This document shows, one piece after another, positions 9,065-19,305 of a stretch of 64,000 nucleotides of DNA (positions are counted from its first letter, which is position 1; the number at the start of each line of letters is the position of its first letter). The stretch is from Saprospiraceae bacterium (GTDB lineage Bacteria > Bacteroidota > Bacteroidia > Chitinophagales > Saprospiraceae). The translations under genes and the position numbers were made by a program. The DNA lies in NCBI GenBank assembly GCA_016715245.1, contig JADKAS010000019.1, positions 1 to 64,000 of the forward strand. The letters are read 5' to 3'. A model generated the notes under the pieces. The model made no database searches. It saw nothing but the letters and a program-made list of their open reading frames with translations, and had not been told where the DNA came from.

Positions 9065-10570
9065 CTATTCTTCGTCGACTTCGTTATAAAAACGTATAAT
9101 TCCTGAAATTTCTTTATCGAGTTTTATTTCAGGAACAATATCATATAAAATACTATGTTTTGAATAATCTTCAAACAGGGCTTCCTCTAAAACTTCAATA
9201 CAACCTGAATTGTCATTTTTCAGATAATGAATTGCTGCTTTACAATACATAAGCTCAGGTCCGAAAGTGTAATCTTCGGCTTCTTCAAGCACTAAAGTAG
9301 CTTCATCAAACAAACCTAATTTTATTAAAAAACATGCATATTCAAACCATGACTGCGTATCTTCAGGACCGGTTTGTGTTGCCATTTGAAAGTTTATCGT
9401 CGCTTTATTATAATCTTCAACAGCCAGATATGCTTTGGCAAGTCCGAGATAATATTCTTCTCTTCGGTTGTCGAGATCAATAGCTTTATGATAAGCGTTT
9501 ATAGCGTTGTACCAAACAGCTTCTTTGGAATAACTTTCACCCAAAAGGAAGTATGCTTCATCATTATAAGAATCAAGCCTTATAGATTTTAGCAGCCATT
9601 GTTTTGCCAGTGCTGTATTACAAAGTTTTATATAACAATTGGCAATGTTTACCATTAGCTCACTGTTAAGTCCGAATTTACCGTTCGCTTCAAGATAAAT
9701 CTCAAGTGCTTTTCTGTAATTTCCTATCTGTACACAGGTGTCCGCACAGTCCAGATAACCGCTTTCAAAATTTTCATTTATAATAAAAGAATATTCAAGG
9801 GCTTCAACCGCTTTTTCATATTCATAAACACAATTATATCCATGACCTAAATTGTACCAAGCCTGATAATTATAAGGATCTTTGTCAATAATTTCAAGGT
9901 GAAGTTTTACACTATCTGAATACCTTCTGGAAAGTTCAGCACTTATCCAGATTCGTTCCATTGCTTCTACATTGTTTGAATCAATTTTTACAGCTTTAGC
10001 CAGACAATCATACATTTTGTCAAAATCCTTCATGGATTCATACACAAAAGATTCAGCAATTAATACATCAACTAAATCTTCAGTAATTATATAGCTCTTT
10101 AAATCAGTTATGATTTCAAGAGCTGAGGTAATTTCTTTTTTAAGTGCCAACACTCTGGCTTTAAACAAAAGAATTTCAGTTTCAAACGGAGCTATGACAG
10201 CAGCTTGTTCCAAATAATCAAGACACTCATCATACTTACTAAAATTTAATAATAATTTAGCCTTAATAATATAAAAATCTGATCTGTATTTAAATTGTTC
10301 TAAAGCAATGTCTACAACATCCAAAGCTTTTTCAGGCAGATATTCTTCTTCATAATATTCAATAAGCCTGATAAAAGCTTTATCTTCTATATATCCGAGA
10401 TTACCTTGTTCAATTTTTGCTTCAAAATCAGAAACAAGATTGATGAGTGCAGCATCCCGTTTTATCTTATGTTCCATATGTTCTATTACTGTATCAGGGA
10501 TTAAATGACGACGTAAATATAGACAGTTTAATAATAGAGAGGTGGGTTTTAAATATTTTTTTTTCCACAT
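9065..10570 (-). CDS. Tetratricopeptide-repeat protein
   Basis: A 501-residue protein made almost entirely of TPR helical hairpins from about residue 75 onward; AWYNLGHGYNCVYEYEKAVEALE is a clear repeat. No signal peptide or membrane segment is seen, so it is probably a cytoplasmic scaffold. The ORF is open from the ATG at 10570. An internal ATG at 10477 (MEHKIKRDAAL) is an equally good start, because the first 31 residues are basic and do not resemble the rest. This family is widespread in Bacteroidota with no assigned function. It converges on the helicase gene across a shared terminator. Confidence 0.8.
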   Translation of the reverse strand: MWKKKYLKPTSLLLNCLYLRRHLIPDTVIEHMEHKIKRDAALINLVSDFEAKIEQGNLGYIEDKAFIRLIEYYEEEYLPEKALDVVDIALEQFKYRSDFYIIKAKLLLNFSKYDECLDYLEQAAVIAPFETEILLFKARVLALKKEITSALEIITDLKSYIITEDLVDVLIAESFVYESMKDFDKMYDCLAKAVKIDSNNVEAMERIWISAELSRRYSDSVKLHLEIIDKDPYNYQAWYNLGHGYNCVYEYEKAVEALEYSFIINENFESGYLDCADTCVQIGNYRKALEIYLEANGKFGLNSELMVNIANCYIKLCNTALAKQWLLKSIRLDSYNDEAYFLLGESYSKEAVWYNAINAYHKAIDLDNRREEYYLGLAKAYLAVEDYNKATINFQMATQTGPEDTQSWFEYACFLIKLGLFDEATLVLEEAEDYTFGPELMYCKAAIHYLKNDNSGCIEVLEEALFEDYSKHSILYDIVPEIKLDKEISGIIRFYNEVDEE

Positions 10571-10788
10571 TTTTCATGCATCTAAAAAATATATATGTGA
10601 CACAAAATCAGTTAGTTATGTTAATATGATTTATTTTCTTCTTTGTTAAATGATTCGCTTACATTTGTTAACACATAAGAAATATTGATTAACTGATGTT
10701 AATATTTTGATGAATAATCTTAAATCCATTCAAAATACTTGACTATCCGGGCAAAAAAATTCTCTAAACCCCTTATTTTTCTGATGTT

Positions 10789-11880
10789 TTAACGACGTAA
10801 AACATATTTATCAACATATATTTTTGTGCTATTTTCATGTTTAAAAATCAAAAAATAAAATCCATCAGGGAGCATTGAAACATCAATATCTATAACATTA
10901 CTTTCAGAAGTACCCTGAGATGAAAATATATCTCTACCATGAATATCGCGGAAGAAAAAGGAATATCGACCCTGACCAAAACCGTGCTGAATAAAAAGCA
11001 ATTCTTTTCCGGGATTAGGATACAATTTTACATTTCTGAAACTTGATGTTTCAGATTTAATGCCGGTAAGGTTTTCACAGGCATCAGAGATATTCTGGCA
11101 ATATAGTCTTGATGCAAGAGAACAATCAAGAACAAAAGGATTTTTGTTTTTTTGGTATTTTTTAATAGCCAGTGTCCTATTCCATTCTGTGGAATCCACG
11201 GGATCATTAAAATGCCAGGTGCACAAATCTTCTATTTGTAATGAAAAATAGGCGGGGTCAGCATTTATTGCATCAAATCGGTACATAGAATAAAAATAAA
11301 AAACTGATCTTGCCAGATTACCTTTTACCGACTCACGGGGCTCAAATTTTGTATTGGTGCTTTCGCTGTATGCGTCCCGATTGGTAACCGGAGGCGAGGT
11401 CATTTCAAATGTTGAATAAAACCATGTACTCGTCTCATTGTCAGGAATTTCTCCGAATGGATTGTTTACTCTTGTTGAATTTGTTTTTACTCTGGAAGGA
11501 TAAAGTATATGCATATCACTTCTGCCATATCCACTTGCACCTTTACTCTGAGGATAAGAGTGCTCTGTATTTATTCCATTAGGTTGACCATTGAGCAATA
11601 CAGCATCAGTTGGGTCAACGCCTGCAGGAATAAATCTTTTCATACCGGTATAAATACATTCCAGAGAGTCGTTTTTTGCGTCAATATTGGCAAATAAAGT
11701 ATCTCTGCATGTGGAATAGGGTAGTAATGAAAAACTTTTGTAGGTTTTGACCAGCGAATCAAGAAGTTCCTGACCTTCAAGACCTGGAAAAACGGAATTA
11801 TGGTAAGTTTGTCCATGTAAAAGACCAGTAAACAGACAAAGGATTACCGAAAGATAAATGGAATTCAACTTTTTATACAT
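10789..11880 (-). CDS. Secreted endonuclease I family nuclease with T9SS tail
   Basis: A secreted non-specific DNA/RNA nuclease of the EndA/NucM (endonuclease I) family, about 363 residues. The ORF is open to 11904, but the ATG at 11880 is preferred because it begins a normal signal peptide (MYKKLNSIYLSVILCLFTGLLHGQ). The core is marked by NTEHSYPQSKG, SDMHILYPSR and NPFGEIPD. The His and the Asn/Asp in these blocks match the betabetaalpha-metal active site. Residues from about 290 on form a T9SS type A domain (KLYPNPGKELLFI, DVSMLPDGFYFLI, DKYVLRR). The likely job is degrading extracellular nucleic acid for nutrients. It is a single gene. Confidence 0.9.
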   Translation of the reverse strand: MYKKLNSIYLSVILCLFTGLLHGQTYHNSVFPGLEGQELLDSLVKTYKSFSLLPYSTCRDTLFANIDAKNDSLECIYTGMKRFIPAGVDPTDAVLLNGQPNGINTEHSYPQSKGASGYGRSDMHILYPSRVKTNSTRVNNPFGEIPDNETSTWFYSTFEMTSPPVTNRDAYSESTNTKFEPRESVKGNLARSVFYFYSMYRFDAINADPAYFSLQIEDLCTWHFNDPVDSTEWNRTLAIKKYQKNKNPFVLDCSLASRLYCQNISDACENLTGIKSETSSFRNVKLYPNPGKELLFIQHGFGQGRYSFFFRDIHGRDIFSSQGTSESNVIDIDVSMLPDGFYFLIFKHENSTKIYVDKYVLRR

Positions 11881-12143
11881 ATTGAGTAAAAATGATACAG
11901 CCAAAAGATTTTGTGTTTAACGTCATTAAATAAAAGGTGTTTCTATTTATTTTTTCTTCAATACAAAACGTATTTTAAATAAAAAACGAAAGAATAATGC
12001 AAAATTAACCTTTTCCTGATGGGAATCAATATTCTTAATAATATTTGACCATTTAAAAAAAATATTTAATTTCTTTGTTAAATTACAAAAAAATCAAGAC
12101 AGATATTTTAAAAAAGTTTAACTTCGAGTTTAATTTTTGAAGG

Positions 12144-13943
12144 ATGGCTAAATATATGTGTTTAGATACTTTAAAGTTTTTTCTCTTTGAAGTACACGAA
12201 ATTCAATCAGTTTTTTTATATAAAAAACATTTGGAATATTCAAAAGATACTGCTCTTTTGGTCCTTGACTCCACCAAAGAATGGGCGGATCAGGATTTTT
12301 ATCCATACATCAAGGAAATGGATGAAAAACCGGTTTATTTTAAAGACGGAAAAGTGTACTCACATCCTGTTTTAAAAAAGATATTTTCAGAAGCCGGTCA
12401 AAATGGCTTTTTGGGAAATTATTTTGAAGAGGAAGATGGAGGTAGTCAAATGCCCTTTTCTCTGGCAAATGCCAGTAATCATATTCTGGAATCTGCCAAC
12501 AATCATATACCGGGTTATTTGGGACTTACCAATGGAGCAGCACATTTAATTGCAACATTCGGAAGCCAGACTTTAAAAGATAAATTTATTCCCAAAATGT
12601 TGAAGGGTATTTGGGGTGGAACGATGGCCCTGACTGAACCACAGGCAGGAAGTTCGCTGTCTGACCTTACAACGGGTGCTGAACTTTTGGAAGATGGTTC
12701 TTATCATTTAAAGGGACAAAAAATTTTTATTTCTGGAGGAGATCATCAGGGTGTAGAAAATTTTGTTCACCTTACCCTTGCAAGAATTGCCGGAGCTCCT
12801 CCGGGAACGAAAGGAATATCTCTTTTTGTGGTTCCGAAATTTCTTGATGAAAACGGCTCTTTGGTTTATAATAATGTTGAAACGGTAGGGGATTTTCAAA
12901 AATTGGGACAACGAGGATATAGCACCGTACATTTGGTTTTTGGAGAGCACGGCCCCAGTAAAGGGTTTTTAATAGGAGAGCCCCATAAAGGTTTATCTTA
13001 CATGTTTCAAATGATGAATGGAGCAAGGATTGATGTCGGTATGACAGCGGCTTCAACAGCTACCGCAGCCTATTATCATTCACTTCAATATGCAAAAGAA
13101 AGAACCCAGGGAAGAAAAATTTTAAATTCAGGTAAAAAAAACATTTCAGAACAACCTACCTTAATTATAAATCATCCTGACGTAAGGAGGATGTTATATA
13201 AACAAAAAGCAATTGTTGAAGGCTCACTGAGTTTATTGATTTTATGTTCCAAACTTCAGGATATAGCTATTTGTGATACTGCTGAAAAACAGAAAAATGC
13301 ATTGTTATTACTGGAATTGCTTACACCAATTGCTAAAACGTATCCTGCAGAAATGGGTAAAACTGCCATCAGTAACGGTCTTCAGATACTGGGAGGTTAT
13401 GGTTATTGTATGGATTTTATCCTACAGCAATATTCCAGGGACATCAGAATTATGTCTATTTATGAAGGAACAACAGGCATACAGTCTTTGGACTTATTAG
13501 GAAGAAAAGTTGTCATGGAAAATGGTAAAGCATTACATCTTCTGTCTGACATGATTTTGTCAACGATTCAGGAAGCATTAGGTGTTGAAAAATTAAAACC
13601 GTATGCAATTAAATTATCTGAAAAGCTCAAAGAGATACAAGAAGCGCTTTCCTATCTTACCACATATGCAGTACAGGGAGATTATCAAAACTATTTAGCT
13701 GATGCCACCATATTTATGGAACTTATATCAAATGTGGTAATTGCGCACCAATGGCTGGCTATCGGCTTAAAAACACAACAACAAACTACCAATGATTTTC
13801 AAAAGGAATTTTATATTTCCAAATATCAGACCATGAGATATTATTTTAAATATGAATTGCCGAAAACAAAAGCTGCATTGGAAACCTTATTAAATAAAGA
13901 TAAACTGACAGTTGAGTCAGAAGATGAACCATTTTTATTGTAA
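12144..13943 (+). CDS. Acyl-CoA dehydrogenase
   Basis: A 599-residue FAD-dependent acyl-CoA dehydrogenase of the long form (FadE-like, with a C-terminal extension). It catalyses the first alpha,beta-dehydrogenation of fatty-acid beta-oxidation. The substrate/FAD loop MALTEPQAGSSLSDL is near residue 155. GQKIFISGGDHQ and QILGGYGYCMDF (near 420) are family blocks, with the active-site acid region at SIYEGTTGIQSLDLLGRK. The N-terminus (KFFLFEVHEIQSVF) fits Bacteroidota homologues, supporting the ATG at 12144. The SCP2 gene begins 20 bases after its stop, so the two are almost certainly cotranscribed. Confidence 0.92.
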   Translation: MAKYMCLDTLKFFLFEVHEIQSVFLYKKHLEYSKDTALLVLDSTKEWADQDFYPYIKEMDEKPVYFKDGKVYSHPVLKKIFSEAGQNGFLGNYFEEEDGGSQMPFSLANASNHILESANNHIPGYLGLTNGAAHLIATFGSQTLKDKFIPKMLKGIWGGTMALTEPQAGSSLSDLTTGAELLEDGSYHLKGQKIFISGGDHQGVENFVHLTLARIAGAPPGTKGISLFVVPKFLDENGSLVYNNVETVGDFQKLGQRGYSTVHLVFGEHGPSKGFLIGEPHKGLSYMFQMMNGARIDVGMTAASTATAAYYHSLQYAKERTQGRKILNSGKKNISEQPTLIINHPDVRRMLYKQKAIVEGSLSLLILCSKLQDIAICDTAEKQKNALLLLELLTPIAKTYPAEMGKTAISNGLQILGGYGYCMDFILQQYSRDIRIMSIYEGTTGIQSLDLLGRKVVMENGKALHLLSDMILSTIQEALGVEKLKPYAIKLSEKLKEIQEALSYLTTYAVQGDYQNYLADATIFMELISNVVIAHQWLAIGLKTQQQTTNDFQKEFYISKYQTMRYYFKYELPKTKAALETLLNKDKLTVESEDEPFLL

Positions 13944-13963
13944 AATTTATAAATTTAAAAACA

Positions 13964-14254
13964 ATGTCAAATATTTTTGAAGCCATTTCAGCACAAGCCG
14001 CCAATGTTGCCCCTTTTGGCGCAAAACTAAAATTTGTACTGGGAGAGGAGGTTATTTTGATAGACGGAACAGGAACAACCAATGTAGTTTCCAATAATGA
14101 TGAAGAAGCAGGTTGCACCATTTCTACTGATGTCGATACTTTTATGGCACTTAAAAGCGGAGAACTGAATCCCATGATGGCAGTAATGTCAGGAAAGGTA
14201 AAAATAAAAGGCGATATGGGTCTGGCAATGAAACTGCAATCCCTCATTTCTTAA
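13964..14254 (+). CDS. SCP2 sterol-binding domain protein
   Basis: A 96-residue single-domain SCP2-like lipid carrier. The fold is visible in the strand pattern around VILIDGTG, DEEAGCTISTDVDTFMALKSGELNPMMAVMSGKVKIKGDMGLAMKLQ. The MSGK(V/I)KIKGD segment is the usual family signature. SCP2 proteins bind acyl-CoAs and other lipids in a hydrophobic tunnel. Its position 20 bases after an acyl-CoA dehydrogenase suggests it presents or buffers acyl substrates for beta-oxidation. That role is inference from context. A strong terminator follows at 14337-14369. Confidence 0.88.
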   Translation: MSNIFEAISAQAANVAPFGAKLKFVLGEEVILIDGTGTTNVVSNNDEEAGCTISTDVDTFMALKSGELNPMMAVMSGKVKIKGDMGLAMKLQSLIS

Positions 14255-14336
14255 TAAGGTGTTATTTTTTCGGTGAGGTCAATTTGACAAATACAGACTT
14301 TTTTATTATAAAAAAATTTAACCTATTAAAAATGAG

Positions 14337-14369
14337 CCATTTACGGTAGAATAAACTTACCGTAAATGG
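14337..14369 (+). terminator. Rho-independent terminator after the SCP2 gene
   Basis: A perfect 12-bp stem (14337-14348 with 14358-14369) with a 9-base loop is followed directly by TTTTTTG. It should end the acyl-CoA dehydrogenase/SCP2 transcript. Confidence 0.88.
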
Positions 14370-14575
14370 TTTTTTGTTTTACTTTGATGGAAATTGAAAA
14401 GTTAAAATAATCAAAAAATCATGTCCTGGCAAAAAACAATTTTGAATCGTGTTCGTTACTATACCAGATTACTGAAATAAAAAACTATTCTGGAAAAAAC
14501 GGAGGTCTTCTTCTGCATAAAGATTGTGATTTTTATTTTATATGTTTTATTTTAAAATATAAAGACTATGTTGTA

Positions 14576-14603
14576 TTTGAAAAAAAATTAATTTATAGAT
14601 TTG
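14576..14603 (+). promoter_or_regulatory. Probable recA promoter
   Basis: TAGATTTG at 14596-14603 matches TAnnTTTG exactly. A TTTG at 14576-14579 lies 16 bases upstream, slightly short for the usual 19; a TTG at 14571 gives 22. The ATG follows 23 bases later. No LexA-type box is apparent. Confidence 0.5.
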
Positions 14604-14626
14604 TGGTTTATTAAAAAAATTTAAAT

Positions 14627-15661
14627 ATGTCTAAAGAAAAAGAAGAAAAACTAAAACTGATTGCCCTTACTATGGACAAACTTGACAAAACGTATGGAAA
14701 AGGCACCATTATGAAACTTGGTGATAAACAAGTGGAAGCCATTGACACTATTTCTACAGGTTCCTTAAGTTTAGATATTGCCTTAGGTATTGGAGGACTT
14801 CCCAAAGGAAGGGTCGTAGAAATTTATGGCCCTGAATCTTCAGGTAAAACAACTTTGGCGATACACGCTATTGCAGAATGTCAGAAAAAGGATGGAATTG
14901 CCGCGATTATTGATGCGGAACATGCCTTTGACAGATTTTATGCGGAACAATTAGGAGTAAACACAGAGGAGTTGTTGATATCGCAACCGGACAACGGAGA
15001 ACAAGCTTTGGAAATTGCAGAAAATCTGATTCGTTCAGGGGCGATAGATATTCTTGTAATTGACTCAGTGGCAGCTTTGGTACCAAGAAGTGAAATTGAA
15101 GGAGAAATGGGAGATTCCAAAATGGGCCTTCAGGCAAGATTAATGTCTCAGGCACTTCGAAAATTAACAGCAACGATTGGAAGAACAGGTTGCTGTTGTA
15201 TTTTTATCAATCAGCTTAGAGAAAAAATAGGGGTAATGTTTGGAAATCCAGAGACCACAACCGGGGGTAATGCACTAAAGTTTTATGCATCAATTCGTTT
15301 GGATATCCGAAAATCCGGAACAGCCATCAAAGATAAGGATGGTAATATGACAGGAAGTCCGGTCAAAGTAAAAGTTGTTAAAAACAAACTGGCACCACCA
15401 TTTAGAATAGCGACCTTTGATATTATGTTTGGAGAGGGAATTTCTAAATCAGGAGAAATTGTCGATTTGGGAGTTGAAACAGAAGTTATTAATAAAAGTG
15501 GATCCTGGTTTAGTTATGAAGGCACAAAAATAGCACAGGGAAGAGAAGCCGCTAAACAATTTATTGAAGACAATCCGGAACTTGCCAGAGAACTTGAAAA
15601 TAAAATCAAGGAAAAATATCATCCGGGTCAGGTTGAACCGGCAGAAATAGAAGAAGATTAA
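14627..15661 (+). CDS. recA: Recombinase RecA
   Basis: A 344-residue DNA-strand-exchange ATPase for homologous recombination and the SOS response. The family order is complete: [13 protein letters not shown] near residue 22, Walker [10 protein letters not shown] near 66, Walker [13 protein letters not shown] near 140, loop L1 with [19 protein letters not shown], and [16 protein letters not shown] leading into the L2 loop with [11 protein letters not shown] short acidic tail (EPAEIEED) ends the protein. The start [21 protein letters not shown] is normal for Bacteroidota. The DUF4105 gene begins 33 bases downstream and may be read from the same promoter. Confidence 0.98.
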   Translation: MSKEKEEKLKLIALTMDKLDKTYGKGTIMKLGDKQVEAIDTISTGSLSLDIALGIGGLPKGRVVEIYGPESSGKTTLAIHAIAECQKKDGIAAIIDAEHAFDRFYAEQLGVNTEELLISQPDNGEQALEIAENLIRSGAIDILVIDSVAALVPRSEIEGEMGDSKMGLQARLMSQALRKLTATIGRTGCCCIFINQLREKIGVMFGNPETTTGGNALKFYASIRLDIRKSGTAIKDKDGNMTGSPVKVKVVKNKLAPPFRIATFDIMFGEGISKSGEIVDLGVETEVINKSGSWFSYEGTKIAQGREAAKQFIEDNPELARELENKIKEKYHPGQVEPAEIEED

Positions 15662-15694
15662 ACACAATAAGGTTATTAAAATCACCATATAATC

Positions 15695-16861
15695 ATGATT
15701 CAGACATACAGATGCGTATTGTTGGTTTTATGGTTTTCACTGATTGGTCGTCTGGAAGCACAAGTCTATACTAAACCACAAGTTTCGGTATTGACGTGTG
15801 CTTCCGGCACTGAAATTTATTCTATGTATGGTCATAATGCTTTGCGTTTGCGATATGATGATGCCAGAGATTTTGTTTTTAATTACGGTACTTTCGATTT
15901 TGACACACCCAATTTTACCATAAAATTTATGAGGGGAAAGTTGCCATATCAACTTGCTGTAAATAATTATGATAATTTCTTGTATGAATACAATGCCACA
16001 CAAAGGAGTGTAAAGGAACAATTTCTTGATTTGGACAGCACCCAGATAAATACCTTGGTGGCATTTCTGGAAGAAAATGCAAGACCGGAAAACAGGGAAT
16101 ATAAATATGACTTTTTTTTTGATAATTGCGCCACCAGAATCTATGATGTAGTTCAGGTGGCTACGGATAAAAAGATAGTTTGGGCGCCAAAAAATAAAGA
16201 TGTAACATTCAGGGACATAATTAAATATTATCAAAGACATTTCCCGTGGACAGATTTTGGAATTGATATTATTATTGGATCCAAAGCAGACAAAACTGCT
16301 TCTGTGGTCCAGGAAATGTTTATACCTGATTTTGTGGAAAAACACTTTGGAACAGCCTTATTAAACGGAAAAAAACTTGTATCTGCAACAAACAATGTGC
16401 TAACTTTTGAAGAAAAAAAATATGATCCCTTAAAAAGTTTTTTTGTCGGGCCATTATTCTTTTTTATACTGCTGACGATTGCGGAGTTGTTTCTTTTTAT
16501 CAAAAACTTTAAAAATAGTTTATTTCTCAGAAGATATGACAATTTATGGTTTTATGTATTGTCATTAATGAGTGTAATGATATTGACAATGTGGTTTTTA
16601 ACAGACCATGTGCCTACAAAAGATAATTGGAATATATTATGGACTTTCCCGGCCATATTTTTTATTTCGTCAACATTAAAAAAATCTAAAATACTTATTA
16701 TTTTTTCCGGTATACTTTTTATGCTGACTGTAATAAATTCATTTGGTGGACAAATTTTACCACAATTTTTTCATCCTGCATTTGGATTTATTACGCTTAT
16801 AACTATTTTCAAAATGTTGAGAAATTTCAGAACAAATAATTCCGGATTGCAAATTAATTAA
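15695..16861 (+). CDS. DUF4105 (Lnb N-terminal-like) membrane protein
   Basis: A 388-residue envelope protein with a signal peptide (residues 1-22, ending RLEAQVY). The DUF4105 domain follows to about residue 210, with the family blocks TCASGTEIYSMYGHNALRLR, FNYGTFDFDTPNF and FDNCATRIYD. The NC pair and the H/N residues look like a papain-type (NlpC-like) cysteine catalytic set. The C-terminal half has about five hydrophobic helices (from about 250 to 375). The domain is related to the N-terminus of lipoprotein N-acyltransferase Lnb of Gram-positives, so a lipid or lipoprotein-processing role is possible but unproven. It lies 33 bases after recA. Confidence 0.82.
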   Translation: MIQTYRCVLLVLWFSLIGRLEAQVYTKPQVSVLTCASGTEIYSMYGHNALRLRYDDARDFVFNYGTFDFDTPNFTIKFMRGKLPYQLAVNNYDNFLYEYNATQRSVKEQFLDLDSTQINTLVAFLEENARPENREYKYDFFFDNCATRIYDVVQVATDKKIVWAPKNKDVTFRDIIKYYQRHFPWTDFGIDIIIGSKADKTASVVQEMFIPDFVEKHFGTALLNGKKLVSATNNVLTFEEKKYDPLKSFFVGPLFFFILLTIAELFLFIKNFKNSLFLRRYDNLWFYVLSLMSVMILTMWFLTDHVPTKDNWNILWTFPAIFFISSTLKKSKILIIFSGILFMLTVINSFGGQILPQFFHPAFGFITLITIFKMLRNFRTNNSGLQIN

Positions 16862-16951
16862 ATCCAAACTTTACGTTAAATAAAAACTAAAGTCTTTATA
16901 TAATGGGAGCATATTTTATGTAAAAAAGGTTATACCTATAAAAATAAAAAT

Positions 16952-17335
16952 ATGTTCAGATTTATCTTTTTTCTAGGTATATTAATGAGTTTTTTTTCTT
17001 GTGGTATAGATGAAGAAGTAATTCCGGTAGTTGGAATTTATCGCACACATGTTTTGGGTGTTGCAGGACCATTTGACTTAATTATCAGTACACACACAGG
17101 AGACAATGTTCTTATAGAAGCTCCGTTTGATGGTGAAAATTGGATGATTGTTGAAGCAGATCTTGATGATAAAGATGAAAGGGTTATTGATATAGATATA
17201 CCCAAACAGACACCAGAAAATAACATGACCATCAAAGGCGACGGATTTTATAGTGACCGTACACTTGAATTGTCGTATTGTATTATCCAAAATGGAATAA
17301 AAAAAGACTATACAATAGTGGCATCGAAAAGGTAA
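16952..17335 (+). CDS. Small lipoprotein of unknown function
   Basis: A 127-residue protein with a lipoprotein signal: FIFFLGILMSFFSCG places the lipidated Cys at residue 17. The mature part is beta-rich (THVLGVAGPFDLIISTHTGDNVLIEA, YSDRTLELSYCI) with a conserved-looking single-domain layout, but I do not recognise the family. It converges with the OmpA-family gene 17 bases downstream and has no clear operon partner. Confidence 0.7.
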   Translation: MFRFIFFLGILMSFFSCGIDEEVIPVVGIYRTHVLGVAGPFDLIISTHTGDNVLIEAPFDGENWMIVEADLDDKDERVIDIDIPKQTPENNMTIKGDGFYSDRTLELSYCIIQNGIKKDYTIVASKR

Positions 17336-17352
17336 AAACAACACTGAATTAA

Positions 17353-19296
17353 TCAATGGTGTATTGTAAACTCGGTACGTCTGTTATTTTTCCTTCCTTC
17401 TTGAGTATTATTGGTGTCAACAGGCACACTTTGACCTTTTCCATCTACCTGTATTCTGGTTTCTTTTATACCCTTTTCAACCAGGGCTTTTTTAACAGAA
17501 TTTGCACGGTTGAGAGACAAGATAATATTATCTTCATTTTGTCCTACATTATCTGTATGTCCTGTTATCGTTATATGAATCTGTGGATTTGAAGTTAACA
17601 GGTTATATAAAAGTTTAATTTCCGTTTGTGACTCAGGAAGTAATTCAAATGAACCGGTTTTGAAAAATATATTATTGAGGATTACGGGTTTACTTTCTTC
17701 ATTTTTTATAAGCGGAAAAATTTCAACATCCAATTCAAGAGGTTCCTGGGAATTGTATATCCTGTCGAGATCAATATGAGCACTGTAGAAAATGTAATTC
17801 CTTTTTGTTACATGTAAAATGTATTTATTTTTATAATGTAAAGGTATGAGAGCTATTCCTGAGACATTGGTTTCATCATTGTAAAACAAAACATTATTAT
17901 TTTGTCTGACAATTTCAATGGAAGCTGAAACGGGTTTTTTTGTAACCCCGTCTCTGACTTTGCATTTGACAAAGGTTGTTGGATCCGCTTTGGCAAAAGG
18001 GGGTAATTCAAAATAACAAATATCCAGACCGGACTTACCATTTTGTAAAGATTTTGAAAAATAGTCAGTTGAAAAATAGGCTGTTGAACCATCTAAAGAG
18101 ACTATCAAAGCACCTTCATTTCCATCTGTATTTACTGGATACCCTATATTTTTAACTTCGCTCCACATTTGTTCATCTTGATTCCATTTTGACATGTAAA
18201 TGTCAAAATCTCCCATTCCTAATCTTCCATTACTACGCCAGTATAAAGTTCTACCATCAGGGTGTAAAAATGGTGTTTCATCATCTCTGGAAGTATTAAT
18301 GTGAGACCCGATATTTTCCGGATCCATCCATACGCCCCGAACATTCTTTTTTGAAAACCAGATATCTCTTCCACCCTGGCCACCGACTCTGTCAGAAACA
18401 AAAAATAATGTGTTTCCATCAGAAGAAAGACAAGGTTGAGATTCCCAGGCCGGTGTATTTATCATTTTTCCGATATTGGAAGGTTTTGTCCATTTTTCAT
18501 CTTGTAAAATGGTAAAATACAAGTCACAACCCCTGAACAGTACATCTCTGTCACAACCGGTAAACAATATCAAAGTACCATCAGCGCTGATACAATGTGC
18601 ACCTTCGTTGGAACTTGTATTGATATCATCCAAAGGAATAGCTCCAGAAAAATTGCCCAAACTATCGATAAAAGATCTGTAAAGATCTTCCTGGTGGTTT
18701 TTCCTTCTGGTAAAAACGATGGAGCTTCCATCAAGCTCCAGACTTGGTGAGTATTCAGAAGATAGAGAGTTTATTTGTGGAGGAAGTAAGATAGGTTGAA
18801 AATTGACAGGATTTTTTATAAGGCTATCCCTGAAAGTTGCGACTTCATAAAAACCTTGTGCCTTTATTTTTCTGTTGTTATCAAGACTGTCAAATTTTAT
18901 AAACCTTAAAAAATCAGTTGCAGAAGCGCTGTAGTTTTTATTTTCAAAGAGAATATAACCTCGTGTAAAATACATTTCTTTATCACTTTCAGGAAATTTT
19001 GATATGACGTAATTGAGAGATTGAATCGCTTTATCCGTTTGTTTTAAGTTATAATATAATCCGGCTTTTTTTAAATGACCCTCAGTAAAATCAGGGTAGG
19101 CATTTACTATTTTTTCAATTTTTTTCAAACTTTTATCATAAGCGCCAATTTTGCTTTCTTTTAATGCAGCAATAAACATTTTTTTATATCTGGCAGAAAG
19201 CTGATTGATTCCGGTATTGTCCTGTGTAAAGGTTTTAACGGACCAGGGATTTAATAAAAAACAGAATAAAAAGAAAAAAAACCTATTATTAATCAT
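17353..19296 (-). CDS. TPR / PD40 / OmpA-family outer-membrane protein
   Basis: A periplasmic cell-wall-binding protein of about 647 residues. A signal peptide is followed by TPR-like helices (about 30-150), then PD40/WD40-like propeller repeats (EYSPSLELDGSSIVFTRR, QPCLSSDGNTLFFVSDR, DETPFLHPDGRTLYWRS, GALIVSLDGSTAYFSTD). A carboxypeptidase-regulatory-like fold (KCKVRDGVTKKPVSASIEIV) precedes the C-terminal OmpA domain (ITGHTDNVGQNEDN, LSLNRANSVKKAL, NRRTEF). This is the domain order of PorE-like proteins associated with T9SS and gliding in Bacteroidota. Assignment to that role is inference, since no other por genes adjoin it. The ATG at 19296 is preferred over an upstream TTG at 19302. Confidence 0.88.
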   Translation of the reverse strand: MINNRFFFFLFCFLLNPWSVKTFTQDNTGINQLSARYKKMFIAALKESKIGAYDKSLKKIEKIVNAYPDFTEGHLKKAGLYYNLKQTDKAIQSLNYVISKFPESDKEMYFTRGYILFENKNYSASATDFLRFIKFDSLDNNRKIKAQGFYEVATFRDSLIKNPVNFQPILLPPQINSLSSEYSPSLELDGSSIVFTRRKNHQEDLYRSFIDSLGNFSGAIPLDDINTSSNEGAHCISADGTLILFTGCDRDVLFRGCDLYFTILQDEKWTKPSNIGKMINTPAWESQPCLSSDGNTLFFVSDRVGGQGGRDIWFSKKNVRGVWMDPENIGSHINTSRDDETPFLHPDGRTLYWRSNGRLGMGDFDIYMSKWNQDEQMWSEVKNIGYPVNTDGNEGALIVSLDGSTAYFSTDYFSKSLQNGKSGLDICYFELPPFAKADPTTFVKCKVRDGVTKKPVSASIEIVRQNNNVLFYNDETNVSGIALIPLHYKNKYILHVTKRNYIFYSAHIDLDRIYNSQEPLELDVEIFPLIKNEESKPVILNNIFFKTGSFELLPESQTEIKLLYNLLTSNPQIHITITGHTDNVGQNEDNIILSLNRANSVKKALVEKGIKETRIQVDGKGQSVPVDTNNTQEGRKNNRRTEFTIHH

Positions 19297-19305
19297 GGGC
19301 AAATC

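Larger units (their letters stand above)
14255..14626. other. Intergenic region before recA
   Basis: It contains the terminator at 14337-14369, a possible 19-codon ORF at 14421-14480 (MSWQKTILNRVRYYTRLLK) with no supporting context, and the recA promoter at 14576-14603. Confidence 0.6.

Noticed and set aside
15737..16345. 202-codon minus-strand ORF
   Set aside because: It is antisense to the DUF4105 gene, whose signal peptide and domain motifs are clear.
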